Shown here: positions 8,082 through 16,663 of the stretch, piece by piece
Numbering within the stretch: position 1 is the first letter of the stretch
Layout: each line of letters starts with the position of its first letter
NCBI GenBank assembly: GCA_026400835.1
Contig: JAPLOA010000040.1
Coordinates: forward strand, 1 to 43,899
Direction of reading: 5' to 3'
DNA: 43,899 nt
Source: Planctomycetales bacterium
GTDB lineage: Bacteria > Planctomycetota > Planctomycetia > Planctomycetales > Planctomycetaceae
Position numbers and translations under genes: made by a program
The notes under the pieces: model-generated
The model's input: only the letters and a program-made list of their open reading frames with translations
Database searches by the model: none
Told to the model about the DNA's origin: nothing

Positions 8082-9272
8082 TTAATCGTTCTTGTAGTCG
8101 GAATGGCAGTTACTGCAGGTAGTGGAAACTCGAGTCAGCGCGGACTCATAACCTGCGAAGTCACCTGACTCAGCGGCGGTCTTGATATCCTGTGATGCCT
8201 TCAGCACTTCGTTGGCATAGCCCGTGAATTTGGGGTCATCACCGTATCCGTAGGCTGGCATCGACACAATTTTTGCCATCACGGCCATCATAGAAGCTTC
8301 ATGAGCCACCATCGCCTTCTTCTCACCCATTGTGCTTTCGTTGCCGGCTTCGGTTTTGAGTCGTTTTTCGGCCTCTTCCATTCGCATCATCAGGAGCCGC
8401 ATTTCGGCCACTTCGGCAAATGAATCTGATTCAGGGGGCTCTTCGAGACCGGCGGGCTTTGATCGGCTCAGCGTGGCATCGACGGCGTCATACAACTCTT
8501 CGATACGCTTTTGATCTTTCGCACCGCGTTGCAGAACAGACGAGTTCATCTTCTTGGCCAGGTCACGCACGTACTTTGCATCGTCCTTCCATGAGATCGA
8601 TTCCGGATGCTCCATGACGATCCCCGCGACAGCTCCCAAAGCTGCAGCCTTAGGGGGAATCATCAGCATGGATGAGTTAAACGTGCCCACAGAATGCACA
8701 TTCTCATTCAGGAAATTGCGAATCGATTTAACTTCTTCATCGATGGTGGCCGCCGTAATCAGGGTGGCCCATGAATTCTCACCCCCGGCCGCCGGCGCTG
8801 TGGTCGTCTCCATCGGTGGCTTTGGAGAATCCGAAGCAGGCGCTGCCGTTGCGTCGGATCCCTCTGCGGCAGCCGGAGTCATCGCAGGTTCCTGTGCTCC
8901 ACCGGCATCTGCCACTGCCACGACTGCCCCACCAATCGATTCCTGATTACTGGCCACTTCGTAGGCATTGTCAAAAAATGCGTCCATCGGAACATTACCG
9001 AACCACTTCTGGCCATTTTCGTCCACCCAGACCTCATCGCGTTTGTGACGAGTTTTACTGGTCGAAGCAGTCGCGGCGGGCTTCTCTTCTGAGGCGGCTT
9101 CAGTAGCAGATGGCGCCGGCTGGGAAGCTTCAGAAGCGGCCGGCGTGTCTGTGGAAGCAACCGGAGCCACTGAATTCCCGCCGCAGCCGATCAACGTCAG
9201 GCAACCAGCACAGGCCAATGCGACAGGGAACATCTCTAACAGAATTCTTAGGAACGTTGTGCTCAAAAACAT
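8082..9272 (-). CDS. lipoprotein with C-terminal monohaem (CxxCH) cytochrome c'-like domain
   Basis: The N-terminus has a signal sequence ending in a lipobox (LTLIGCGG), so the protein is probably a lipid-anchored periplasmic protein. It continues through an Ala/Pro/Thr/Glu-rich linker of about 40 residues, a short WVDENGQKWFGNVPMDAFFD segment, a second Ala/Pro-rich linker and a helical C-terminal half. The final residues contain CSNCH ten residues from the end (residues 386-390). A covalent haem motif at the end of a helical domain is the arrangement of class II (c'-type) cytochromes. A role in electron transfer or gas binding is inferred. I prefer ATG 9272; a TTG at 9284 and an ATG at 9233 are in frame and also leave the lipobox intact. 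The gene is convergent with the preceding enzyme gene. Confidence 0.8.
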   Translation of the reverse strand: MFLSTTFLRILLEMFPVALACAGCLTLIGCGGNSVAPVASTDTPAASEASQPAPSATEAASEEKPAATASTSKTRHKRDEVWVDENGQKWFGNVPMDAFFDNAYEVASNQESIGGAVVAVADAGGAQEPAMTPAAAEGSDATAAPASDSPKPPMETTTAPAAGGENSWATLITAATIDEEVKSIRNFLNENVHSVGTFNSSMLMIPPKAAALGAVAGIVMEHPESISWKDDAKYVRDLAKKMNSSVLQRGAKDQKRIEELYDAVDATLSRSKPAGLEEPPESDSFAEVAEMRLLMMRMEEAEKRLKTEAGNESTMGEKKAMVAHEASMMAVMAKIVSMPAYGYGDDPKFTGYANEVLKASQDIKTAAESGDFAGYESALTRVSTTCSNCHSDYKND

Positions 9273-9475
9273 ATATCCGTCCAACGAATGGAGTTAACCT
9301 GCCGGCGGGAACTGTTCACCGTATACGGGAACGACCGACAGTATAGAGCGGCGGCAGCAGGCTGTCAGCAGAAAAGCACATTCAGACTTTAACAGGGGGC
9401 CGTTGCCTGTTTCGGCAGGTGCTGTCTACCCGGGCAGAACTCAGGACCTGTTACGAAATAAGTTCCCGCAATCAC

Positions 9476-9716
9476 AACCCGACGCGTAAGTTTTGAAGTT
9501 GCGAGTTTCGGAGCTGAGGTTGTTCACTTGCGGAGAAACACTGGGATTTATCATAACCCGAAGCGTCAGCGAGGGATTCCCGGCAACCCTGCGTAAACCG
9601 CGAAACATAATCCCTCGCTGACGCGTCGGGTTGGGATAGTCACAAATGCGCAACTTCAAAACGCGTAAGCGGGGAATCGGCGCTTTGCAGAGAAATCCCT
9701 CACTGACGTTTCGGGT
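9476..9716. repeat. older hairpin unit interrupted by mobile element copy B
   Basis: Removing the element at 9491-9661 and one duplication copy joins AACCCGACGCGTAAGCGGGG on the left to an arm ending CCCTCACTGACGTTTCGGGT on the right, a hairpin unit like the one at 3424-3675. The interruption falls 15 bases into the unit, just as in copy A. Confidence 0.7.
9491..9661 (-). mobile_element. MITE-like element, copy B (171 bp, reverse orientation)
   Basis: The ends are TTTTGAAGTTGCG at the left and its complement CGCAACTTCAAAA at the right (13 bp perfect). The flanking 8 bp direct repeats are CGCGTAAG at 9483-9490 and 9662-9669. The interior reads, on the minus strand, as the same hairpin as copies A and C. 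There is no coding capacity. Confidence 0.85.
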
Positions 9717-10344
9717 TGCGATTTCTCGCCGCAGTCGAAACAGGATGTTACTTCCGGACTGTTCCCTGGCGGCATGCCGCGACCTCTGTGTATGCCATAA
9801 CACTGTGCAGGCTGCAATTCTCAACGACTTACAGACAAGGTTCGCCTTTCGGCGAAAGTCCTTGCCGGCAGAAAGAACCCACCTCGACAACCATCCGCGA
9901 CCATACGCACTGAACGTTAACGCATTCCATTATTTGCCGTTCAGAGGAAGGCAAGGTTTCATTGGGGTGGCCACAAGGCGGCTCAGTCTTGCGGCAACTT
10001 TCAAGTTCCCGCGAAGCCTGCCAAGGTATCGCAGGGCTTTCTGAAGGTGAATTTTGGCTTCGAAGCAATTGCAGGACCTTGGCCGGGGCAAATTGTCAAG
10101 TTTGCAATTCCTCGGCAGACGCGAAGCCGCCCACAGCAAAATCTGCGGCTAAGCAAGGCGGCGAGGGAAAAGACTCAGCAGAATCGCCAGCAAAAAGCAG
10201 GAACAGCGCTAAACATGGTTTGTAGTCTTTGCATTGGCACTTCAATTGCTTATCAACTTCCTTGTTCTCAACTGGTATGACTGCGATCATGATGCGACCA
10301 ACTCAGGTGTCCATTCATGCCGGAACTCATTCACCGTTATTTTC
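9670..10344. other. 675-base stretch without a clear gene
   Basis: After the right arm of the older hairpin unit (to 9716) I see no recognisable gene. A small perfect hairpin, TTCGCC-TTTC-GGCGAA, lies at 9841-9856 inside AAGG...CCTT flanks. The rest, including the area just before the SHOCT-like gene, shows no promoter I can call. Confidence 0.4.
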
Positions 10345-10983
10345 ATGATCTTCATCTGCGAATACTCGAACAGATTTTATGAGTGGAAGGTCCCCTCAGA
10401 ATACTTCTGGCTGTCTCGGAAGACAGACTGGTGGAAGCTGCTGCAACTGCCGGATATCTCATGGATTCCGCTTCTGATTGCGGCGTCATTTTTGGTCGTA
10501 GTGATTTGGGCGATTGTTCGCCTGGTATCACGAGTAAACGAAGATGTTGATCCTGCCGAAGCGGATCGGGAGATGCTCCTGGCTCTCAACGATTTACGAC
10601 GAGAGGGTGACCTGACCGAGGACGAATTCCGATCCATCAAGGGACAAATTACAGGCCGGCTTCAGGCGACCTGGGGTGACAAAAAGAGAACGGGGACTTC
10701 AGCAAAAACTGCAGCCTCGATCATGAGCTCCAAAGTTGATTCTTTCTCTCCGGAGACTGAGTCAGCAGCAGAGCAAAATCAAGAGACAGAGGAAGGGTCT
10801 TCCGAGACGTCAGAACCCGACCAACCGGAAACCTTGACCAGTCCGACAAATGTTCCCAAGCCTTCACAGAATACCACGGATCTGGCCGAACGCCGGATGC
10901 CATCGGAATCCGAAAGAGGTGAGGGGACAAATGACACAGATCAAATGACGAAAAACAGGGATCCACACATCCCGGAGAATTGA
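10345..10983 (+). CDS. small membrane protein with SHOCT-like segment
   Basis: About 212 residues from ATG 10345. There is one clear membrane helix (ISWIPLLIAASFLVVVIWAI), then a charged segment, then ALNDLRREGDLTEDEFRSIK, which fits the short C-terminal SHOCT-type motif often found after membrane anchors. The remaining ~120 residues are Glu/Ser/Thr/Pro-rich and look disordered. The function is unknown. The start is uncertain: no good ribosome site precedes ATG 10345, and an in-frame TTG at 10234 would add a second hydrophobic stretch. It lies about 220 bases upstream of clpX on the same strand. Confidence 0.6.
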   Translation: MIFICEYSNRFYEWKVPSEYFWLSRKTDWWKLLQLPDISWIPLLIAASFLVVVIWAIVRLVSRVNEDVDPAEADREMLLALNDLRREGDLTEDEFRSIKGQITGRLQATWGDKKRTGTSAKTAASIMSSKVDSFSPETESAAEQNQETEEGSSETSEPDQPETLTSPTNVPKPSQNTTDLAERRMPSESERGEGTNDTDQMTKNRDPHIPEN

Positions 10984-11201
10984 AGTTGCGGGCCCTGTCG
11001 AGGATGACAGACTGTGACAGGATTCAACTTCGAGAGAGTGGGATCTATAAACGACAAGAGACACGGTTGGCAGGGACGCCGACGACCCGGAGCGACCACC
11101 TGCGAACCGTATACGTGGTTCATACTCAGCCTTCCGACTTTTGACTCCACAGTCATGATGGGCCGTATGAGACTCGTGACAGAAAATCCAAAGGGATAAC
11201 A

Positions 11202-12485
11202 ATGGCATCAGGTAAGGAATTTGGTTCAGGCAAGACCGCACAGCAGGGCAAGAGAAATGCCAACTGTTCATTTTGTCGAAAGAACTACCGGGAAGTCGGA
11301 CCTCTGGTAGAGGGGCCCGAAGACGTCTATATCTGCGGTGAATGTATCGAGCTGTGCCAGTCGATTCTCGACCAGGAACGCCGCCGCCGCGGATCATCCA
11401 AGAAGCTCTTCAATCGCGTCCCAACCCCGCGAGAAATTGTGAAGGAGCTGGATCAGTACGTCATCGGGCAGGACAAGTCCAAGAAGTTGTTGTCCGTCGC
11501 AGTGCATAGCCACTACAAGCGACTGATGCACAACCTTGAAATCGGGACGGAAGACGTTGAGATTGAAAAGTCCAACATCCTTCTGATCGGCCCGACGGGT
11601 TCAGGCAAGACTTTGCTGGCCAAGACGCTTGCGAAGTCTCTTCAGGTGCCATTTGCCATCGGAGACGCAACGACTCTGACCGAAGCTGGCTACGTCGGTG
11701 AAGACGTGGAAAACCTGCTGCTCAAGTTGTTGCATGCGGCCGACTTCGACATCGAAGCGGCTCAGCGAGGCATCATCTTCATCGACGAAATTGACAAGAT
11801 TGGCAAGACCAGTCAGAACGTCAGCATCACTCGCGACGTCTCGGGCGAAGGCGTGCAGCAGGCTCTGTTGAAGATGCTCGAAGGCACCGTGGCCAACGTG
11901 CCACCTCAGGGCGGTCGTAAGCATCCTGAGCAGCAATACATACAGATCGACACGACAAACATCCTCTTCATCTGCGGGGGAACATTCGTCGGTCTGGAAG
12001 ACATTGTGGCTCGCCGTATGGGCAAGAAGGTCATCGGCTTCGGTAACAACAACGAAACTCACGAAGAACGAGCCCGTGAAGAACTGCTAAGCAATGCCAC
12101 AGTCGAAGACGTGATGGAATTCGGTCTGATTCCGGAATTGCTTGGACGACTGCCGGTCATCGGAACATTGGCTCCGCTGCACGAAGAAGCTCTGGTTCAG
12201 GTTCTGACCGAGCCTCGCAATGCTCTGGTTCGCCAGTACAAGAAGATGTTCGAGATGGAAGAATGCAGTCTCGAATTCACCGACGGGGCTCTGCGAGAAA
12301 TTGCCAAGCTGGCTCGGTCACGAGAAACGGGTGCTCGCGGTCTTCGCAGCATTCTGGAACAGGTCATGTTTGAACTGATGTTCGAATTGCCTGAACTGGA
12401 ACGCGGTCAGAAGTTTGTGATCACCGAAGAAATTGTGAAGGGCGACCGCAAGAGCATCCACCGCGGAGACTCAGCCGCAGCGTAA
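11202..12485 (+). CDS. clpX: ATP-dependent Clp protease ATP-binding subunit ClpX
   Basis: The AAA+ unfoldase that feeds substrates into the ClpP protease chamber. The product is 427 residues, the normal length. The N-terminal zinc-binding domain has Cys22, Cys25, Cys45 and Cys48. Walker A is GPTGSGKT (130-137), the GYVGE pore loop is at 163-167, Walker B is [10 protein letters not shown] (191-200) and the ClpP-docking IGF loop is at 278-280. The sensor-2 region [14 protein letters not shown] is present. The ribosome site AAGGG lies 6 bases before the ATG. clpP does not sit directly upstream as it does in many bacteria. A terminator follows 38 bases after the stop. Confidence 0.97.
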   Translation: MASGKEFGSGKTAQQGKRNANCSFCRKNYREVGPLVEGPEDVYICGECIELCQSILDQERRRRGSSKKLFNRVPTPREIVKELDQYVIGQDKSKKLLSVAVHSHYKRLMHNLEIGTEDVEIEKSNILLIGPTGSGKTLLAKTLAKSLQVPFAIGDATTLTEAGYVGEDVENLLLKLLHAADFDIEAAQRGIIFIDEIDKIGKTSQNVSITRDVSGEGVQQALLKMLEGTVANVPPQGGRKHPEQQYIQIDTTNILFICGGTFVGLEDIVARRMGKKVIGFGNNNETHEERAREELLSNATVEDVMEFGLIPELLGRLPVIGTLAPLHEEALVQVLTEPRNALVRQYKKMFEMEECSLEFTDGALREIAKLARSRETGARGLRSILEQVMFELMFELPELERGQKFVITEEIVKGDRKSIHRGDSAAA

Positions 12486-12522
12486 TGACGCAGGCGGGAT
12501 CAACAACCATCTGATGTAATCT

Positions 12523-12550
12523 CGAGCCGGGCATGTCCCGGCTCGTTTTA
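12523..12550 (+). terminator. intrinsic terminator after clpX
   Basis: The nine-base inverted repeat CGAGCCGGG/CCCGGCTCG is separated by a five-base loop (CATGT) and followed by TTTTATTT. Confidence 0.88.
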
Positions 12551-12583
12551 TTTGGCCTCATATTCACCGGCCCCGGATTGACT

Positions 12584-12747
12584 TTTTGAAGTTGCGCATT
12601 TGCGTCTATCCCAACCCGCTGCGTGAGCGAGGGATTGTGTTTTAGGCAGTGTTTGCGTAAATCCCTCGCTGACGCTTCGGGTTATGATAAATCCCAGTGT
12701 TTCTTCGCAAGCGAACAACCTCAGAGCCGAAACGCGCAACTTCAAAA
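12584..12747 (+). mobile_element. MITE-like element, copy C (164 bp)
   Basis: The ends are perfect 14 bp inverted repeats, TTTTGAAGTTGCGC and its complement. The flanking 8 bp direct repeats are GATTGACT at 12576-12583 and 12748-12755. The interior hairpin arms match copy A, but a few bases are missing between them, which explains the shorter length. Unlike A and B, it did not land inside an older hairpin unit. Confidence 0.87.
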
Positions 12748-12827
12748 GATTGACTTGAGCCTGAGGCGATAGCCGATTTACTGACTTAGGCACAGTCTCA
12801 AATCAACGTCCCGATATTTCCGTGTCG

Positions 12828-12905
12828 TGAAATTCCAACCCGAAACATCAGTGAGGGCTTCGGCGCAGGACTTTGGTCCACCGCTGACGCTTCGAGTGGG
12901 GATAA
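12828..12905. repeat. diverged hairpin unit, uninterrupted
   Basis: This stretch carries AACCCGAAACATCAGTGAGG on the left and CCGCTGACGCTTCGAGTGGG on the right, the two arms of the same hairpin unit seen at 3424-3675 and 9476-9716. Several mismatches have accumulated. It has no TTTTGAAG ends and no element inserted in it. Confidence 0.5.
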
Positions 12906-13120
12906 AAGGGATCCAGTTCGAGACTGTTCCTGAGTCCCGGTTCGCTCCCGCAGTGCTGGCTTCAGCCAGCATTAGATCGTGGATCAAATCAGCAATTCCG
13001 ACTGAAGTCGGCAACACGAACGAGCGCTGTTTCCGGACCTGATTTTTGGGGGAGAGGCTGCACCGTGGCCCGCCGAAACGCAGTCGGTCAGAAATGTCCA
13101 ATCGACACGCCGTACAGATC

Positions 13121-14263
13121 TCAGAACTCGCCTGGCTTTGTGTCAAGCACATCGTGGCGATTGATCAGCTGTTCCAGCACAACCGAGGCAACCTGACGAC
13201 TCATGGATTTTGCACTGCCATCGGCGTAGACGAAATTCACGTGGTATGAATGATTGCTCCCAAAGCTTCCCACTTGCAGTTGCTGCTGCATCAAATTCTG
13301 TTGCCGTTCTTCTTCAGTCATGTTGGCGTAGTCACCGACGAGCGCTATCTCATTGACATTCATGCGAGTCGCATTTCCCAGCCGATTGCCATTTCGCAGA
13401 GTGCTCCGATCTCCGTAAAGCCAGATTGACTTGTCACCGGAAAGCTTGACTTCCCCGGCCAGCAAGGTTGTCGTAGCACCGTCAGGAATTGTATCCAGCG
13501 ATTCAGAACTGTTGAGATACAGTAGGCCGTTGCTGTCAGTATCAATGGGCTTTTCCACACTGTGATGGACACCGGCATAGCTGCTCTTACCAACGCTTGC
13601 GGCAGCCTCCGAGGGGCACGTTAAACCGGGAATGACAGGAATCGACAACGGAGATAATGCGTCCCGTTGTGGAGGACCTAGACTGGGGTCGTAGGCAAAA
13701 CCGGGCATCTCCATCCCGCTCTCAACAGATTCTCCCGGAGATTCCTCAGCCATCTCGTCAGCCGAAGTCGCCTCGGCTGGCGAACCTTCTGCTGGCGGAT
13801 TGGCCTGAGTCTTCTGATAGTCATTCCATATCTGAAGATCCTTCCAATAGTCTGCTCGAGACTCCGGGCTGATGAACGACAACTCAGGCATGTTGAAATC
13901 GATCTGGCGATAAACGCCTTCCTGCCCAAGAAACGGCAGCAGTTGTGGAATCCAGCCGACGCGATAGCCCGGATCAGTGGCGACAGGAGTTTGTTCGTCG
14001 ATCCCTGCTTCCAGGCTGCGGATCGGCCCCACAGGATTAACGCAGCCAGGAGGCAGCACCGAATGCTGCTGGTGATAACTCCGAAACGCAACGCCAATCT
14101 GCATCAGATTATTCAGACACTGCGTCTTTCTGGCCGCCTCCCGAGCCTGCTGCACCGATGGCAACAGCAGTGCAATCAGGATCGCAATGATCGCAATCAC
14201 CACCAGAAGTTCCAGCAGTGTAAACCCACGCTGGCGAGAACGGCGACCTCTTTGATCCAGCAT
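13121..14263 (-). CDS. DUF1559 family pseudopilin-like protein
   Basis: A 380-residue protein with a type IV prepilin leader: RQRG followed by FTLLE, so Gly at -1 and Glu at +5, then a hydrophobic helix [20 protein letters not shown]. The DUF1559 body follows, with [19 protein letters not shown] and the C-terminal [19 protein letters not shown] strand. An acidic, Pro/Ala/Glu/Ser-rich insert near residues 165-200 (about 35 residues) is absent from the neighbouring paralogue. It is the last gene of the operon and starts two bases after the stop of the other DUF1559 gene. In planctomycetes such proteins are very numerous; their exact function is unknown. Confidence 0.9.
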   Translation of the reverse strand: MLDQRGRRSRQRGFTLLELLVVIAIIAILIALLLPSVQQAREAARKTQCLNNLMQIGVAFRSYHQQHSVLPPGCVNPVGPIRSLEAGIDEQTPVATDPGYRVGWIPQLLPFLGQEGVYRQIDFNMPELSFISPESRADYWKDLQIWNDYQKTQANPPAEGSPAEATSADEMAEESPGESVESGMEMPGFAYDPSLGPPQRDALSPLSIPVIPGLTCPSEAAASVGKSSYAGVHHSVEKPIDTDSNGLLYLNSSESLDTIPDGATTTLLAGEVKLSGDKSIWLYGDRSTLRNGNRLGNATRMNVNEIALVGDYANMTEEERQQNLMQQQLQVGSFGSNHSYHVNFVYADGSAKSMSRQVASVVLEQLINRHDVLDTKPGEF

Positions 14264-14265
14264 TA

Positions 14266-15213
14266 CTAGAACTCCTGCAGTGCCGAAAGATCTTCGCGAT
14301 TGCCCAGATGAGAGTATGTTTTCAGATCAATGTTTTCACTCAGAAAGCGTACGGAGCCATCCGCAAACACAAACTGGGCACCTCCCGTGTGTTGACTGCT
14401 GAAGCCGCTTGTTGCCGTATCAGACGGTGCTGGCAGAGGAGCCATGGAACCATTCCGAGTTGTCCTCGGGCCGCCAATATCCCAGCCCGTATTGATCGCT
14501 ACACCAGTATTTCTGAGTGTCGCCATGGTGCCTGACATCCAGCCCAGATCTTTGAGACCGGCCGGCAGAATTTTTTCGCCCGCCAGAATCGTGTTAGAAG
14601 CGCCATCACGAATCTCCTGATATCCAACTCCGCTGTTCAAAAACAGCAGACCATTGTTGCCCATATCAATGGCTACGTCATCGCCTCCAAAACATCCAGC
14701 ATAGCTGGAAACTCCACCGGACTGTCGATTGTCAGATGGACAGAGAAAAGAAACGACCGCCATTGCTCGTGGACCAGCATTCGCTTGAGCATAAACGCTT
14801 TCATTGAAGTTGATGTTGCCGAACAGTCCTGCCTGTTCGGTTGCCGGAAGTATCTGCACCAGCCAGCTCATATGGTATCCTTCTTCAATATTACGAATTG
14901 GCCCCGTAAGATTCACCGTTCCGGGCGGCAACATTTCAAAAGCCATCTCATACGTGTGCATAGCAATACCAAGTTGCATCAGATTGTTCTTGCATTGCGT
15001 CCGTCGAGCTGCCTCGCGAGCCTGCTGAACGGCCGGCAATAACAACGCGATCAGAATCGCGATGATGGCGATGACGACCAGCAGCTCAATCAACGTGAAG
15101 CCACGTCGAAAGTGCAACTGGCGGTCGCTTTTTGACTTCGCCGCATAGGAAGGACCGTGCGAAGTGCCAGATGATGTTTCCGGACCATAGTCCTGCGGGG
15201 TATCAATAATCAT
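14266..15213 (-). CDS. DUF1559 family major-pseudopilin-like protein
   Basis: A 315-residue protein with a longer, polar 35-residue leader ending in FRRG, then FTLIE (Gly -1, Glu +5) and the helix [20 protein letters not shown]. The DUF1559 core has [22 protein letters not shown] and the C-terminal [20 protein letters not shown] signature. The start overlaps the previous stop as ATGA at 15210-15213, which suggests translational coupling. Its place downstream of the GspE/GspF genes suggests it is the main fibre subunit of this machine; this is inference. Confidence 0.92.
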   Translation of the reverse strand: MIIDTPQDYGPETSSGTSHGPSYAAKSKSDRQLHFRRGFTLIELLVVIAIIAILIALLLPAVQQAREAARRTQCKNNLMQLGIAMHTYEMAFEMLPPGTVNLTGPIRNIEEGYHMSWLVQILPATEQAGLFGNINFNESVYAQANAGPRAMAVVSFLCPSDNRQSGGVSSYAGCFGGDDVAIDMGNNGLLFLNSGVGYQEIRDGASNTILAGEKILPAGLKDLGWMSGTMATLRNTGVAINTGWDIGGPRTTRNGSMAPLPAPSDTATSGFSSQHTGGAQFVFADGSVRFLSENIDLKTYSHLGNREDLSALQEF

Positions 15214-15626
15214 GGTGTCAATTTCCTGGTTCGTGTGACCTTAAGAGGAATTTCGGTATTGGCTGGATAACGTGCAACAACCGTACAGTTACCATCCTGC
15301 ACTCGGATCGTTACCTCAGCCGAATTTGTCTGATGAAAATGGCCCACCGGAATTTCCCACTTTGTTCCTGTCCAGGCGGGATCCGCTGCATAAGAAGTCG
15401 CAGCCAGAGAGAGTCCTGCATCGGCCAGCTTCTCTGTCTGCAAATGAAGCACTTGCTGACGCGAATGCCGGCGATCACTTAACGCTCGACTAACCTGCTG
15501 GGCAATCAGCCCAGCCAAAATCATGAGCACGACCATGGCGACAATCGTGACGGCTCCACGACGCCGTGGTGTCGCTGAATGCTGCATCTCCTCGTGGAAA
15601 CTTTGTTGGGGGGAGAGTCGCTTCAT
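15210..15626 (-). CDS. minor prepilin-like protein, GspK/PilX-like position
   Basis: A 138-residue protein. A polar leader ends in PRRRG, followed by [20 protein letters not shown], a prepilin-type helix with Val instead of Glu at +5. The next segment ([20 protein letters not shown]) continues the helix, then a small beta-rich domain follows. A missing Glu5 is typical of tip-located minor pilins such as GspK, so a tip role is plausible but not shown. The start overlaps the previous stop (ATGA). Confidence 0.7.
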   Translation of the reverse strand: MKRLSPQQSFHEEMQHSATPRRRGAVTIVAMVVLMILAGLIAQQVSRALSDRRHSRQQVLHLQTEKLADAGLSLAATSYAADPAWTGTKWEIPVGHFHQTNSAEVTIRVQDGNCTVVARYPANTEIPLKVTRTRKLTP

Positions 15627-16222
15627 GGTACGGCTCCCTTGAGAACAATCTCCACGAAACCCGGCGATGCGATCGCCGGGTTGACTGGCGGATGGGTAAC
15701 TTCCCCGGGCTTCTGCAGATTCGAACCGCCATGTCCGGCTGCCGAATACTTCACGAAGGCTGAGGGCTCGACAATTCGAATTCGAACGGTCCCGGCTTCG
15801 TCCTGTTCGAACACCACCTGACTGCCCGCCGGGAAAATAAATCGATCGGTTGCGGTCTTCGTCTCACCCTGCCGAGCCACTCGATTCAGGATCCCTCGAT
15901 CTGCGCTCCATGTGACGATCGTTTGATCTGCTTTGGTTGCGGTCAGAATCTCGGCTGACTCCGCTTTCAGACTTCCGGCATCCGCATCGTCTCGCAACTG
16001 CTGCTCGGCTCTCAACAACGACATCAGGAACAAAGCTTCACGTCGATCGGAAGTGTCTGCCTTCAAAATGGTATGCAACACCGTCCCCGCTAACGTCAAC
16101 AACGCGGAGGCCATCGTCATGTAAATAATGGTCAAGTGAAACAGCGACCCCCGCCGTTGGGTTTGCCGCAGGCTGCGAGTCTGGTTTTGCGAAGAACTCT
16201 CCATGAGGTCTCGACGTTTCAT
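15623..16222 (-). CDS. minor prepilin-like protein, GspJ-like position
   Basis: A 199-residue protein with the leader ending QRRG and then SLFHLTIIYMTMASALLTLA, so Leu replaces Glu at +5. The helix is followed by a helical segment (RREALFLMSLLRAEQQLRDD) and a beta-rich domain with QTIVTWSADRGILNRVARQG, a pattern seen in GspJ-like pseudopilins where a value is read into a strand meander. The loss of Glu5 is unusual for a GspJ-type protein. The start overlaps the previous stop (ATGA at 16219-16222). Confidence 0.7.
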   Translation of the reverse strand: MKRRDLMESSSQNQTRSLRQTQRRGSLFHLTIIYMTMASALLTLAGTVLHTILKADTSDRREALFLMSLLRAEQQLRDDADAGSLKAESAEILTATKADQTIVTWSADRGILNRVARQGETKTATDRFIFPAGSQVVFEQDEAGTVRIRIVEPSAFVKYSAAGHGGSNLQKPGEVTHPPVNPAIASPGFVEIVLKGAVP

Positions 16223-16638
16223 GGCATTGCCTCCGCCGCTTTTCGCCAGATAACGACCGAGACTTTCTGCGTTGGCATAGCTTCCATCGAAGGTTTGCTA
16301 ATCGTCAGTCTCAGCGGTTGCAGCGATTTCGCGTCCTCTGAAACTGGCAGCAGTTCGGCCTCCAGCACCGCTTGTTCATATCGCTCCTGAAACAATGATG
16401 TAAGCTTTGGCGAGATCGCAGGATCAATGGTCTCCGGCAGGAGTTCTTCGATGTTATTCAGTTCAATCATCGCCAGAGTTTCAAACCGTTGAGCCATTCG
16501 TTGTCGGCGCACGGCGGTCATGGCTGGGACCAACATCGCAATAGCGGCTCCCAGAATGATGGCACCGACAATCGCTTCGACGACCAGCACCCCGCGCCGG
16601 GAGCGTTGCCTGAGTAATGATAAGTGTGTTTTCTGCAT
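16219..16638 (-). CDS. minor prepilin-like protein, GspI-like position
   Basis: A 139-residue protein with RSRRG followed by VLVVEAIVGAIILGAAIAML: Gly -1 and Glu +5 are intact, the normal class III signal. The helix leads into MTAVRRQRMAQRFETLAMIE and a short beta domain. Size and position after the GspF genes match GspI/PilV-type minor pseudopilins. It is separated from the upstream gene by 25 bases, the only real gap inside the operon. Confidence 0.75.
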   Translation of the reverse strand: MQKTHLSLLRQRSRRGVLVVEAIVGAIILGAAIAMLVPAMTAVRRQRMAQRFETLAMIELNNIEELLPETIDPAISPKLTSLFQERYEQAVLEAELLPVSEDAKSLQPLRLTISKPSMEAMPTQKVSVVIWRKAAEAMP

Positions 16639-16663
16639 GAGTTATAAATCCGGAGCGTCGTTT

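Noticed and set aside
3431-12905. The repeated CCCTCGCTGACGC / GCGTCAGCGAGGG blocks as a CRISPR array
   Set aside because: The blocks are inverted pairs inside discrete elements, not regularly spaced direct repeats with unique spacers.
12828-12905. The paired arms as a rho-independent terminator of the secretion operon
   Set aside because: No T-run follows in either direction and the same pair occurs elsewhere away from gene ends.
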